A DNA stretch of 9,717 bases. Source: JADJEI01 sp035328465. GTDB taxonomy: Bacteria > Bacteroidota > Ignavibacteria > Ignavibacteriales > Ignavibacteriaceae. Both the position numbers and the translations under genes were made by a program. The stretch spans positions 1 to 9,717 of the forward strand of contig DAOLIQ010000106.1 in the NCBI GenBank assembly GCA_035328465.1, read 5' to 3'. Within the stretch, counting starts at the first letter, position 1, and each line of letters opens with the position of its first letter. Under the pieces are notes generated by a model. That model was not told where the DNA came from, made no database searches, and worked only from the letters and a program-made list of their open reading frames with translations. Shown in pieces: positions 1-6,474 of the stretch.

Positions 1-569
1 CAGAAAATCATTATCAGCAAAGCAAGCATCGCAATACCAAGTACATTATAATTTATGGTTGAAAAAGTTTCAAAGTAAACCATCCATTTTTCATGAAACT
101 CAGCTGGAACTTTTTCTATTTGCAATCCAAAAAAATCTTTTACCTGAGTAGAAAATATCAGCAAAGCAATACCGCTGGTAAATCCAACGACAACAGGGTA
201 GGGTATAAATTTTATCAGCGAGCCAAACTTGACAATTCCCATTATCACTAAAATAATTCCTGCCATGATGGTAGCGATTGCAAGACCGGTTGTTCCGTAT
301 TGCTGAACGATTCCGTAAACAATAATTATAAATGCACCGGTCGGTCCGCCAATCTGAACACGGCTGCCGCCAAAAAAAGAAATTACAAATCCAGCAATGA
401 TAGCCGTTATAATTCCTTTTTCCGGAGTAACACCGCTTGCAATACCAAATGCAATTGCAAGGGGAAGAGCCACTATACCAACGATAACACCGGCTGTTGC
501 GTCTGCAATAAATTGTTGTTTGTTGTAGTTTTTAAGAGTTGTAAAAAGCTTTGGTTTAATAATGGGCAT
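1..569 (-). CDS. SulP-family anion permease, N-terminal part (cut by left window edge)
   Basis: This open frame runs off the left edge; 189 codons are visible from an ATG whose 5' end is at 569. The product is an inner-membrane transporter of the SulP family, which moves sulfate, bicarbonate or other inorganic anions. The visible part starts with a short cytoplasmic stretch (about residues 1-20). Hydrophobic helices follow, with the family-like motif QIGGPTGAF (72-80) in the third membrane segment and FIPYPVVVGFTSGIA (121-135). SulP proteins are usually 500-750 residues, so roughly two thirds, including any C-terminal STAS domain, lies outside the window. The substrate cannot be told from this part; bicarbonate and sulfate are equally possible. 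No other in-frame ATG lies close upstream and the ribosome binding site is weak. A hairpin terminator separates it from the cytochrome gene upstream, so it is probably its own transcription unit. Confidence 0.88.
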   Translation of the reverse strand, partial: MPIIKPKLFTTLKNYNKQQFIADATAGVIVGIVALPLAIAFGIASGVTPEKGIITAIIAGFVISFFGGSRVQIGGPTGAFIIIVYGIVQQYGTTGLAIATIMAGIILVIMGIVKFGSLIKFIPYPVVVGFTSGIALLIFSTQVKDFFGLQIEKVPAEFHEKWMVYFETFSTINYNVLGIAMLALLIMIF

Positions 570-680
570 TAGAGTAAATCCGTTTAATAATTTTTTTAGT
601 AGGTATAAAAATAAATAAAAATCAGTAATTGTTATTTATTACTTTGTTATGAGATAAATTCAATTTTGATTAATAGAACA

Positions 681-708
681 AAGCCTGAAATCAGATAACT
701 TCAGGCTT
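681..708 (-). terminator. Intrinsic terminator after the tetrahaem cytochrome gene
   Basis: A perfect 9-bp inverted repeat (AAGCCTGAA at 681-689, TTCAGGCTT at 700-708) encloses a 10-base loop. It starts about 25 bases past the stop codon of the cytochrome gene. Read on the minus strand, the stem is followed by a modest T-rich run (TGTTCT), so termination may be incomplete. It separates the cytochrome unit from the SulP gene. Confidence 0.65.
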
Positions 709-733
709 GGTAAAATAAGATTTAGATTGTAAT

Positions 734-1279
734 CTAGTTAGACGTTCCTCTTGGGTGTTTTATTTTATCCCAATATTCTGCAAAGTTAAAACCCTTATAA
801 CTCGGGCTTTCTTCGTTATGGCAAGTCTTGCATAATTTTTCCGCAGATCCATCAGCTACTAAAATATTATTCATCCCATTTTTAATTGACTCTTCACGGC
901 TTTTCATAATTTTCATAACTTTATAATCTGAACCAGCACCGTGGCAGCTTTCACATTGAACACCATCCACGGCTTTAAATTTTGCATCAAACATTTCGGC
1001 AGCAGATCCATAACCGGTTGTATGACACTTTAAGCATTCTGGTGATTCAAAAGCTTCTGTTTTGAGTCCCATTTTGGTTACTATCTCTTTGGACTTTTCT
1101 GATTTAAGAGTTTCCATTGCTTTTGAATGAGCACTATTACTCCATATACCAAACTGGTTTCCTGTCTTTTCTGTTTTGTGACAAGTTGCGCAAACAGATA
1201 CACCAACATACTTGTGACTCTGCGCAAAAGTTAAGGTAGTGAATATAATTAACAGAGCGACGAGTGAATATTTGAACAT
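734..1279 (-). CDS. Secreted tetrahaem cytochrome c (cytochrome c554-like)
   Basis: This 181-residue protein has a Sec signal peptide (hydrophobic residues about 4-18, likely cleaved after TFA at 19). It has four c-haem motifs: CATCH 30-34, CLKCH 82-86, CESCH 109-113 and CKTCH 150-154. The stretch around the first haem (YVGVSVCATCHKTEKTG) and the following SAHSKA (49-54) resemble the cytochrome c554 family, where such spaced histidines can serve as distal haem ligands. It has no membrane anchor, so it is probably a soluble periplasmic electron carrier. The start is well supported by AAAGGA about 7 bases before the ATG. It follows the DUF2339-like gene after 45 bases, so the two are probably co-transcribed. 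Its redox partner is not shown by the sequence; the 11-haem cytochrome encoded nearby is a plausible one. The class (multihaem c) is certain, the specific family less so. Confidence 0.9.
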   Translation of the reverse strand: MFKYSLVALLIIFTTLTFAQSHKYVGVSVCATCHKTEKTGNQFGIWSNSAHSKAMETLKSEKSKEIVTKMGLKTEAFESPECLKCHTTGYGSAAEMFDAKFKAVDGVQCESCHGAGSDYKVMKIMKSREESIKNGMNNILVADGSAEKLCKTCHNEESPSYKGFNFAEYWDKIKHPRGTSN

Positions 1280-1324
1280 TGTTTATCCTTTCAATTTATA
1301 GAAATTATTTTTGTTCGATAAAAA

Positions 1325-2962
1325 TTAAACTGATTTAATTTTTTGTTTTTTCCTTGAGTAAATTATTGAAGTAGCAATTAAGACAACTCCAACAGTTAAG
1401 AACGATAATATTTTATAAGTATTATTTCCGCTTGTAAAGCCAAGAATAAAAATATAACCAACTGTAAGTAATAAAGTTAGTAATGCCATCCATCTGTATT
1501 TTTTAATCTTTAGGATAATGCTAAATACATAATACATTAATGCAACCCCAATCCACGCAAAGGTAACATACACTGTCGGCATTGCTTGATACAGTGAGTA
1601 GGGTATTACAAGAAGAGCGACCAATAAATAAGCATTTCGCATTTGCTCTGTAGTAAGTTCCAGCCGCGTCTTTTGCCAATTCAGTAATCGAGCACTTACT
1701 AAAGCGATGATTCCAAAACTAATTGTAATTAATCCAAAATTACCTCGTGCCGTAAGATAAGCTATTAGTATTGATATAAATATTGCAAAATTTGCCACAA
1801 CAATAAATTTTGATCTGAACCACACAGCTGTGGATATTACTATTAAACTTTGCCAGCCTAACCAAATGTAAAAGTCCGGACTTGGTATTGAAACCAATAC
1901 TGCAGCACTTAACAACATGTATCCAAACATTGAATAAAAAAACGTTGAGAATTTACTTTGATCTTTAATCCAATAAATTATTGAAATTGCAATCAACAAT
2001 ATTGAAGCGAGTAAGTAATAAAGCGCATTGTTTGTTGATGTAACTAAAATAAAAACAGATATTCCGCTGAACAAAACGCAGTTTAATAGTGATATGAAAC
2101 TAATTAAAAAGTCTTCTTTTAATTCTTTGGGGCGAATTAAATTACCTTGAGCGAAAATGAATGCATACATTAAAACAAAAAGTAAACTGTATTCATTTCC
2201 TTCTGATATTAAAAGTTCTTTACCCAAAAAAGGATTATTTAAATACCATAGCAAGTGGGTTAAGTAAGCTGCAATCATACCAACAATTAGAAGACCCTGC
2301 CAATTGAATTTTATTTTTAGATAAACGCTTGTTGCTGAAAGTGAGATTAGTAATGGAAAAATAAATAATTCAGAATCGCTTACTAATGCGGTAGCAGAGG
2401 CAAGAGTTATGCCTACCAGAGCAAGACTGAAGGATTGTCTTCGTATAGAAGCGATGAATGTTAAAACCACAAGTAATAATAAAAGTAAAACTTCAACAAA
2501 ATAACTCTCAATAATTACACTATCAGAAAAGAAATGCAGCCGTAATAAAGATATAAATGAAATTACTATTCCTGCTACAAATAAATATTCGGAAATATAA
2601 GTTTGACTTTGACGCCAGTATAAAGAAAGACCAATTAGAGCTGCGGCAATCGAGAGTCCAATTATCGAAGGAATCAATCCGGTTAAACCTTCCAGTGGAA
2701 TCACTAATAGAAAAACGATGCCTGCTGTAAAAGCAATAATACCAATTTTAGCAAGCCAAAATTGTCCAATACGAAGTTCTAACTTTTCATCGTCATCTTC
2801 ATCAAAAGTTTTTACGACTTTTTCAACAAGCACTGTCTGCTCTGAGCGCTCTTTGACATTTTCAGAAGGTAGATTCTCAATTCTCGATTCGATCCTTGAA
2901 ATCCTTTGCTCAAGATTCTTTAATAAATCAATTATTTCAGAATCATTAGATGTTGCAGCCAT
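1325..2962 (-). CDS. Polytopic membrane protein, DUF2339-like
   Basis: This 545-residue protein of unknown function has a short soluble N-terminus predicted as a coiled coil (about 8-31, heptad-like LLKNLEQRISRIESRIENL). An acidic linker follows (54-60, DEDDDEK). The rest, from about residue 65, is almost continuous hydrophobic helices, probably a dozen or more, ending in a basic tail (RKKQKIKSV). The coiled coil, acidic linker and LELRIGQFWLAKIGI entry into the first helix resemble the DUF2339 family of predicted membrane proteins. I assign that family by resemblance only. No catalytic motif, haem motif or metal site is recognisable. The ATG is preceded by AAGAGGT about 7 bases away, a good ribosome binding site. 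It heads a likely two-gene operon with the tetrahaem cytochrome downstream and lies behind the terminator of the Rieske/cytochrome b operon. A role in respiration is suggested only by this neighbourhood. Confidence 0.75.
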   Translation of the reverse strand: MAATSNDSEIIDLLKNLEQRISRIESRIENLPSENVKERSEQTVLVEKVVKTFDEDDDEKLELRIGQFWLAKIGIIAFTAGIVFLLVIPLEGLTGLIPSIIGLSIAAALIGLSLYWRQSQTYISEYLFVAGIVISFISLLRLHFFSDSVIIESYFVEVLLLLLLVVLTFIASIRRQSFSLALVGITLASATALVSDSELFIFPLLISLSATSVYLKIKFNWQGLLIVGMIAAYLTHLLWYLNNPFLGKELLISEGNEYSLLFVLMYAFIFAQGNLIRPKELKEDFLISFISLLNCVLFSGISVFILVTSTNNALYYLLASILLIAISIIYWIKDQSKFSTFFYSMFGYMLLSAAVLVSIPSPDFYIWLGWQSLIVISTAVWFRSKFIVVANFAIFISILIAYLTARGNFGLITISFGIIALVSARLLNWQKTRLELTTEQMRNAYLLVALLVIPYSLYQAMPTVYVTFAWIGVALMYYVFSIILKIKKYRWMALLTLLLTVGYIFILGFTSGNNTYKILSFLTVGVVLIATSIIYSRKKQKIKSV

Positions 2963-3033
2963 AGTTTTTACCTCTTATAAAATTATTATGGAGTTTTTAA
3001 GATTTGTTATGTATGAGTTTACCGCTTTCTCAA

Positions 3034-3062
3034 ATATTATCACATTTCTCCGTTCACTTCAA
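3034..3062 (-). promoter_or_regulatory. Possible sigma-70-type promoter for the DUF2339-like gene
   Basis: On the minus strand, TTGAAG (3057-3062) and TAATAT (3034-3039) are separated by 17 bases, each matching four of six consensus positions. This would start a transcript about 65 bases before the ATG at 2962. It directly abuts the terminator of the previous operon, where a new promoter is needed. AT-rich DNA gives such matches easily, so this is tentative. Confidence 0.3.
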
Positions 3063-3063
3063 T

Positions 3064-3098
3064 AAAAAACCCTGATGATAAATCTAAACCATCAGGGT
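3064..3098 (-). terminator. Strong intrinsic terminator of the Rieske/cytochrome b/multihaem operon
   Basis: A perfect 9-bp inverted repeat (ACCCTGATG at 3069-3077, CATCAGGGT at 3090-3098) with a 12-base loop is followed on the minus strand by six consecutive T residues. It starts about 16 bases after the stop codon of the 11-haem cytochrome gene. This is a textbook Rho-independent terminator and marks the end of the three-gene operon. Confidence 0.88.
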
Positions 3099-3114
3099 CA
3101 TTCAAAGGATACCC

Positions 3115-4587
3115 CTAAATATTATTTTGTTTCTTCTCTAATTTTTTAACATAGAGGAATATGCTAAAAGCAAGAAGACTGATAACTAAAATGGATGCAA
3201 CTAAACCATATCTTCGGAAATAAAAATCATCAATAGACGCAGTTGCTTCCTCAATAACCATTTTACTTGTTGCCAAGCCCTTTGCATCAACTACTTCCTT
3301 AAACTTTTCTAAATCGAAAGAGTGAATCATAGTTCTTGATTCCAGCCGAGCTTGTCGTATATCTTTTAATTTAAATTTCGCTTCACTGATTTCCATGCCC
3401 TTTTGTTCAGCTTCTTCAACAAGAAGTCCGGCTTTCTTTTCAGATGATTCTAATCTTATTAAAAGTTCCTTCATCTGTTTTGCGATTAAGTATCCTTTTT
3501 TGTTTTCATTTTCTTTATGGCATTTTGAACACACTGCATCATCGGTAACACCGAGCATACTGATCGTGGGGGGAGCAATTTCATGATTTCCATGACAGGT
3601 TTCGCATTCAGGATAATTTTTTTCATCAAATGCTTTTTTGTGCGGGCTGTTAGAGAACAATTCTGCATTTAATGCATGACAACTTCCGCATACTTTTGAA
3701 ATTGATTCAACGCCGGGTGGTACTGCGCCGTGATTTCCATGACAGCTATTACAAGCGGGAGCATTAATATCTTTCTTTTCTAATAATGCTTTTCCATGAA
3801 CACTCAATGAAAATTTTTGAAATTGATCAGTTGGTATGTGATAGTCTTTCATATAATTTGCATCGCTATGGCATTTCGAACAAGTTTTGGGGACGTTCAA
3901 TGGATACACTTTTGAGTTCACATCCTTAGAAGATTTAATATCGTGACTACCATGGCAGCTTGCGCATTCAGCAGTATTACTGTCACCTCTTGAGTTTAAG
4001 ATTCCGTGTTGACTTGTTTTATATTTTTGAAGCTGATCGACTGGTAATGATGGATTGAATGTTCGCATAAAAACTTCATTGCTGTGGCAGGATGAACATG
4101 TTTTGGGAACATTTAATGGATAAACAGGGGAGAGGGGATTCTTTACAGAAACTATTCCGTGCGCGTTATGGCATGTAGTACATTGAACCATGTGTTCTTT
4201 TCCACTCAATGATAATTTCCAATGTACACTTGATTTTAAATTTTCATATTGGTTTGTTGGAAGACTTGAACCGTATCTTTGCATTTTATCTTTATCGGCA
4301 TGACAGTTAATACATTTTTCTGTAATCCCATCGCCTTTAGGAACACCGGTAAAACCAATTTTAGGATTCATTGCGGCATCCATATCATCATTTTTACTAT
4401 CACCGCCATGGCATGCAGAACAGGAAAGACCTTTTAAGTGATGAACATCGGTTTTAAATAATTCAGCTTCTTTGCTTCCTAACATTTCGTGACAGGTAAA
4501 ACACTGATCTTCCTGTTTGGTTTCTTGCGCAAGAGAGATAGCTGCTGATAAAATTACAAGTGAGATAATTAAAAAATACTTTTTCAT
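3115..4587 (-). CDS. Membrane-anchored 11-haem cytochrome c, probable electron-accepting subunit of a Rieske/cytochrome b complex
   Basis: This 490-residue protein has a Sec signal peptide (MKKYFLIISL..., cleavage near residue 20). It has eleven CxxCH motifs, at 29, 56, 92, 136, 164, 208, 236, 279, 300, 328 and 353. The middle consists of repeated two-haem modules with a 72-residue period (cysteines 92/164/236 and 136/208/279); YPLNVPKTC occurs twice. After the last haem comes a charged helical region (about 365-455), then one membrane helix (about 461-480) and a lysine-rich tail, so the haem domain faces outside the cytoplasmic membrane. It is the last gene after Rieske and cytochrome b genes, where a cytochrome c1 or f gene would be expected, so it probably takes electrons from the Rieske centre and passes them on. 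I chose the ATG at 4587 because it forms an ATGA overlap with the cytochrome b stop, has GGA just upstream, and gives a normal signal peptide. An ATG three codons earlier (4596) is possible. Confidence 0.93.
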   Translation of the reverse strand: MKKYFLIISLVILSAAISLAQETKQEDQCFTCHEMLGSKEAELFKTDVHHLKGLSCSACHGGDSKNDDMDAAMNPKIGFTGVPKGDGITEKCINCHADKDKMQRYGSSLPTNQYENLKSSVHWKLSLSGKEHMVQCTTCHNAHGIVSVKNPLSPVYPLNVPKTCSSCHSNEVFMRTFNPSLPVDQLQKYKTSQHGILNSRGDSNTAECASCHGSHDIKSSKDVNSKVYPLNVPKTCSKCHSDANYMKDYHIPTDQFQKFSLSVHGKALLEKKDINAPACNSCHGNHGAVPPGVESISKVCGSCHALNAELFSNSPHKKAFDEKNYPECETCHGNHEIAPPTISMLGVTDDAVCSKCHKENENKKGYLIAKQMKELLIRLESSEKKAGLLVEEAEQKGMEISEAKFKLKDIRQARLESRTMIHSFDLEKFKEVVDAKGLATSKMVIEEATASIDDFYFRRYGLVASILVISLLAFSIFLYVKKLEKKQNNI

Positions 4588-5663
4588 GATATCCATCCAA
4601 GCATAGTTAGAATAATGATGAAAACTACGGCGAAAATTCCAATATAATTGATTAAATAATTTTTTTCACCTCGCGATGATTTTCGATCCCAGAAAGGAAC
4701 GAATAACCAGAGTACACCGGCTAATCCAAATAATAAAATACCAACTACCTCGCCTTCAATAAATAAAATATTTGCGGGTAAATATTTCAGGCTTTGAAAC
4801 ATAAAAAGAAAATACCATTCGGGTTTTATTCCAGCCGGAGCCGAGCCAAATGGATCTGCTTTCTTACCAAGTTCCGATGGAAAGAATACTGCGAGGATTG
4901 CAAGAATATTTAATACCACTAACCAGAATAATAAATCCCTCAAAAGAAAGTTTGGAAAAAACGGCATCGTCTTTTTTTCTTTCTTTGGAACAGATTCAAA
5001 GTGCATTGGTTCACTGATTCCTTGTCTCTGAATCAAGATCAAGTGTATCAAAAGTAGGAAAGTAAAAATTCCTGGAAATACAGCAACGTGAAAACCAAAT
5101 AGACGTGATAATGTTGCACCAGTTACATCTTCACTTCCACGAATAAATATTTTCATTGGTTCTCCTATAACCGGTACTGCCCCGGCAATATCAGAACCAA
5201 CTTTTGTGGCAAAGAAAGCTATTTCATTCCATGGCAGCAAATACCCACTGAAACCAAATCCTAATGCGAGGAAAAACATTATCATACCAGTAAGCCATGT
5301 CAGTTCCCTTGGTTTGCGATAAGCTTTTTCAAAATACACGCTGAACATGTGTATAAACAGAGATAAAATAAACAAATTTGCCGACCAGGCATGAATTGAT
5401 CGGATCAGCCAACCAAACTGCACTTTCGACATTATGAATTGTATGCTTTCGAATGCGAGATCAGCGCTTCCTTTATAATAGAGCAGAAGCAAGATTCCAG
5501 TAACAACTTGGATTATAAACAGAAAAAGCGAAAGCCCTCCGAAATAATACCAGATCGAGTGACGATGAACAGGTACATATTTCTTACCCATAAAATGTAC
5601 TAGATCCTGAAGATGGACTCTTTCATCAACCCAGGAATAAATATTTTGTAATTTATTTTTCAT
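4584..5663 (-). CDS. Cytochrome b, b6/subunit-IV fusion type
   Basis: This is the quinol-oxidising, dihaem membrane subunit of a bc-type complex, 359 residues. An N-terminal cytochrome b6-like half has four helices (about 37-62, 83-110, 121-142, 186-211). The C-terminal half resembles subunit IV with three helices (about 240-262, 306-324, 337-357). The b-haem ligands are H91/H105 and H192/H207; the 14 and 15 spacing is that of cytochrome b6 rather than mitochondrial b. The quinol-site motif PEWY is at 281-284, and GYLLPW (140-145) and PVIGEP (164-169) are also b6-like. Seven helices instead of the eight of bc1 cytochrome b agree with a fused b6/IV protein. At the place where b6 has the cysteine binding the extra haem ci, a tyrosine is seen (Y40, in IWYYFGG). 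The gene lies 5 bases after the Rieske stop and overlaps the multihaem cytochrome gene, so the three are translated from one message. A weak AAGG precedes the start. Confidence 0.96.
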   Translation of the reverse strand: MKNKLQNIYSWVDERVHLQDLVHFMGKKYVPVHRHSIWYYFGGLSLFLFIIQVVTGILLLLYYKGSADLAFESIQFIMSKVQFGWLIRSIHAWSANLFILSLFIHMFSVYFEKAYRKPRELTWLTGMIMFFLALGFGFSGYLLPWNEIAFFATKVGSDIAGAVPVIGEPMKIFIRGSEDVTGATLSRLFGFHVAVFPGIFTFLLLIHLILIQRQGISEPMHFESVPKKEKKTMPFFPNFLLRDLLFWLVVLNILAILAVFFPSELGKKADPFGSAPAGIKPEWYFLFMFQSLKYLPANILFIEGEVVGILLFGLAGVLWLFVPFWDRKSSRGEKNYLINYIGIFAVVFIIILTMLGWIS

Positions 5664-5668
5664 TAAAA

Positions 5669-6124
5669 TTATGCCTTTTTAGATATATAAATTTCTTCAC
5701 CTTTTAATTTAACGATGAATGGGTCTAATGGTCTCGGAGGTGGTCCGGAAATATTTCTTCCTGTGAGATCGTATTTACCATTATGACAAGCGCACCATAT
5801 TGTGCCCATTTCTTTTTTATATTGAACAGTGCAATCGAGATGGGTACAAACAGCAGAAAAAGCTACAAGCTTATCTTCAGCAGTTCTAATCAAGATTACA
5901 GGTTTATTCCCAAACCGAATTATCTTGTGAGTCTCTTTTTCTATTTCCGAAAGTTTGCAAGCCAAAACACTAGAAACTTCAACTTCATTTTGCTTTGGTG
6001 GCTTAAGGAATGAAAATAATGGATAAAGAATTGATGCGCCAAATCCAATTCCGGTTATAGACATTATGTAGTTTAGAAAACCCCTGCGTGTTGTTTTGTT
6101 AGTGGAAGTTTTAGTTTCATCCAT
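5669..6124 (-). CDS. Rieske iron-sulfur protein of the bc-type complex
   Basis: This 151-residue protein carries the 2Fe-2S centre that takes the first electron from quinol and hands it to a cytochrome c. The N-terminus has a twin-arginine motif (TTRRGFLNY, R13/R14) followed by a hydrophobic helix (about 17-40), so it is exported folded through Tat and probably stays anchored. The cluster boxes are CTHLDC (93-98) and CACHNG (111-116), giving ligands C93, H95, C111 and H114 and the disulfide pair C98/C113. The GPPPRPL loop (127-133) is the conserved proline loop. This is a short, b6f-like Rieske domain without insertions. It is the first gene of the operon, with AAGGTG about 8 bases before the ATG. 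The 350-base region upstream holds a likely sigma-54 promoter. Confidence 0.96.
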   Translation of the reverse strand: MDETKTSTNKTTRRGFLNYIMSITGIGFGASILYPLFSFLKPPKQNEVEVSSVLACKLSEIEKETHKIIRFGNKPVILIRTAEDKLVAFSAVCTHLDCTVQYKKEMGTIWCACHNGKYDLTGRNISGPPPRPLDPFIVKLKGEEIYISKKA

Positions 6125-6293
6125 TTTTAGACACCTTAATTAATTGTAGTAAATTTTTTTGATTTCAATATTATAAAAACATTCGAAAGCTAACAGCTTC
6201 TCAAAGTACGTTAAATCTATTTTTCAGAAATGGCTATAAATTTGTTAGTTGGCACTGAAAAGTGTTTCAACAAAATTTCATTCGAACAGGACA

Positions 6294-6309
6294 TTCAATT
6301 GAAGTGCCA
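6294..6309 (-). promoter_or_regulatory. Candidate sigma-54 (-24/-12) promoter of the Rieske/cytochrome b operon
   Basis: On the minus strand the sequence reads TGGCAC, five bases, TTGAA. The -24 element is a perfect consensus match. The -12 element keeps TTG at the correct spacing with C changed to A (consensus TTGCA). It points toward the Rieske gene and would start transcription near 6284. The adjacent gene encodes a sigma-54 activator with an intact GAFTGA loop, which makes the match more credible. Confidence 0.6.
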
Positions 6310-6345
6310 ATAATAATGTTCAAACAGGTATTCATTTTTTATAAT

Positions 6346-6358
6346 TATCAAACATTTC
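6346..6358 (+). promoter_or_regulatory. Possible IHF-like bending site
   Basis: TATCAAACATTTC matches the enterobacterial IHF consensus WATCAANNNNTTR at all but the last position. It lies between the dyad (6398-6419) and the sigma-54 promoter (6294-6309), the usual place for a bend in such promoters. In AT-rich DNA a chance match is quite possible, and the consensus may not hold in this lineage. Confidence 0.3.
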
Positions 6359-6397
6359 CATCACAAGAAATTTAATTTTTCTCTATTTGTGGAATGA

Positions 6398-6419
6398 ACT
6401 GTGCATCTAATGTCGCAGT
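6398..6419 (-). promoter_or_regulatory. Candidate upstream activator dyad (NtrC-type enhancer)
   Basis: An interrupted palindrome, ACTGYG-N10-CRCAGT, is centred at about 6408, some 90 bases upstream of the -24 element and about 125 bases upstream of the predicted start. Both half-sites match at five of six positions. Spacing and symmetry fit a dimeric Fis-type HTH activator such as the neighbouring response regulator. Only one copy was seen, whereas enhancers often have two. Confidence 0.4.
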
Positions 6420-6474
6420 ATCAGCTTACAATAAAAATTATGAATCAACTTAATTAAGCTATATTGATTAGAAT

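Larger units (their letters stand above)
6125..6474. other. Intergenic regulatory region between the response regulator and the Rieske operon
   Basis: This 350-base stretch has no credible open reading frame on either strand. It contains the candidate sigma-54 promoter, IHF-like site and upstream dyad listed separately. If transcription starts near 6284, a leader of about 160 bases precedes the Rieske ATG. That leader holds two small dyads: CACTGAAAAGTG (6253-6264) and GAAAGCT/AGCTTC (6185-6200). An 8-bp inverted repeat, TTGGCACT (6249-6256) and AGTGCCAA (6303-6310), also brackets the predicted start. No clear terminator follows the response regulator gene, so read-through from it into the Rieske operon cannot be excluded. 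Confidence 0.7.

Noticed and set aside
300..572. 90-codon open frame on the plus strand opposite the SulP gene
   Set aside because: It is antisense to clear SulP coding sequence, and its Asn/Lys/Cys-rich composition is not protein-like.
2718..3065. 115-codon open frame on the plus strand over the start of the DUF2339-like gene
   Set aside because: Most of it is antisense to the coiled-coil N-terminus of a well-supported gene; composition is serine-rich low complexity, with no ribosome binding site and no recognisable domain.
3500..4520. Regularly spaced similar short sequences, looking like a direct repeat array
   Set aside because: They coincide with codons for CxxCH motifs and the 72-residue protein modules of the multihaem cytochrome; this is not CRISPR or an intergenic repeat.
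5783..6013. 76-codon open frame on the plus strand opposite the Rieske gene
   Set aside because: It is antisense to the conserved Rieske cluster domain and has no recognisable features.
6249..6264. TGGCAC on the plus strand as a second, divergent sigma-54 promoter
   Set aside because: The -12 position reads AGTGT instead of TTGCA, and no gene lies downstream on the plus strand.
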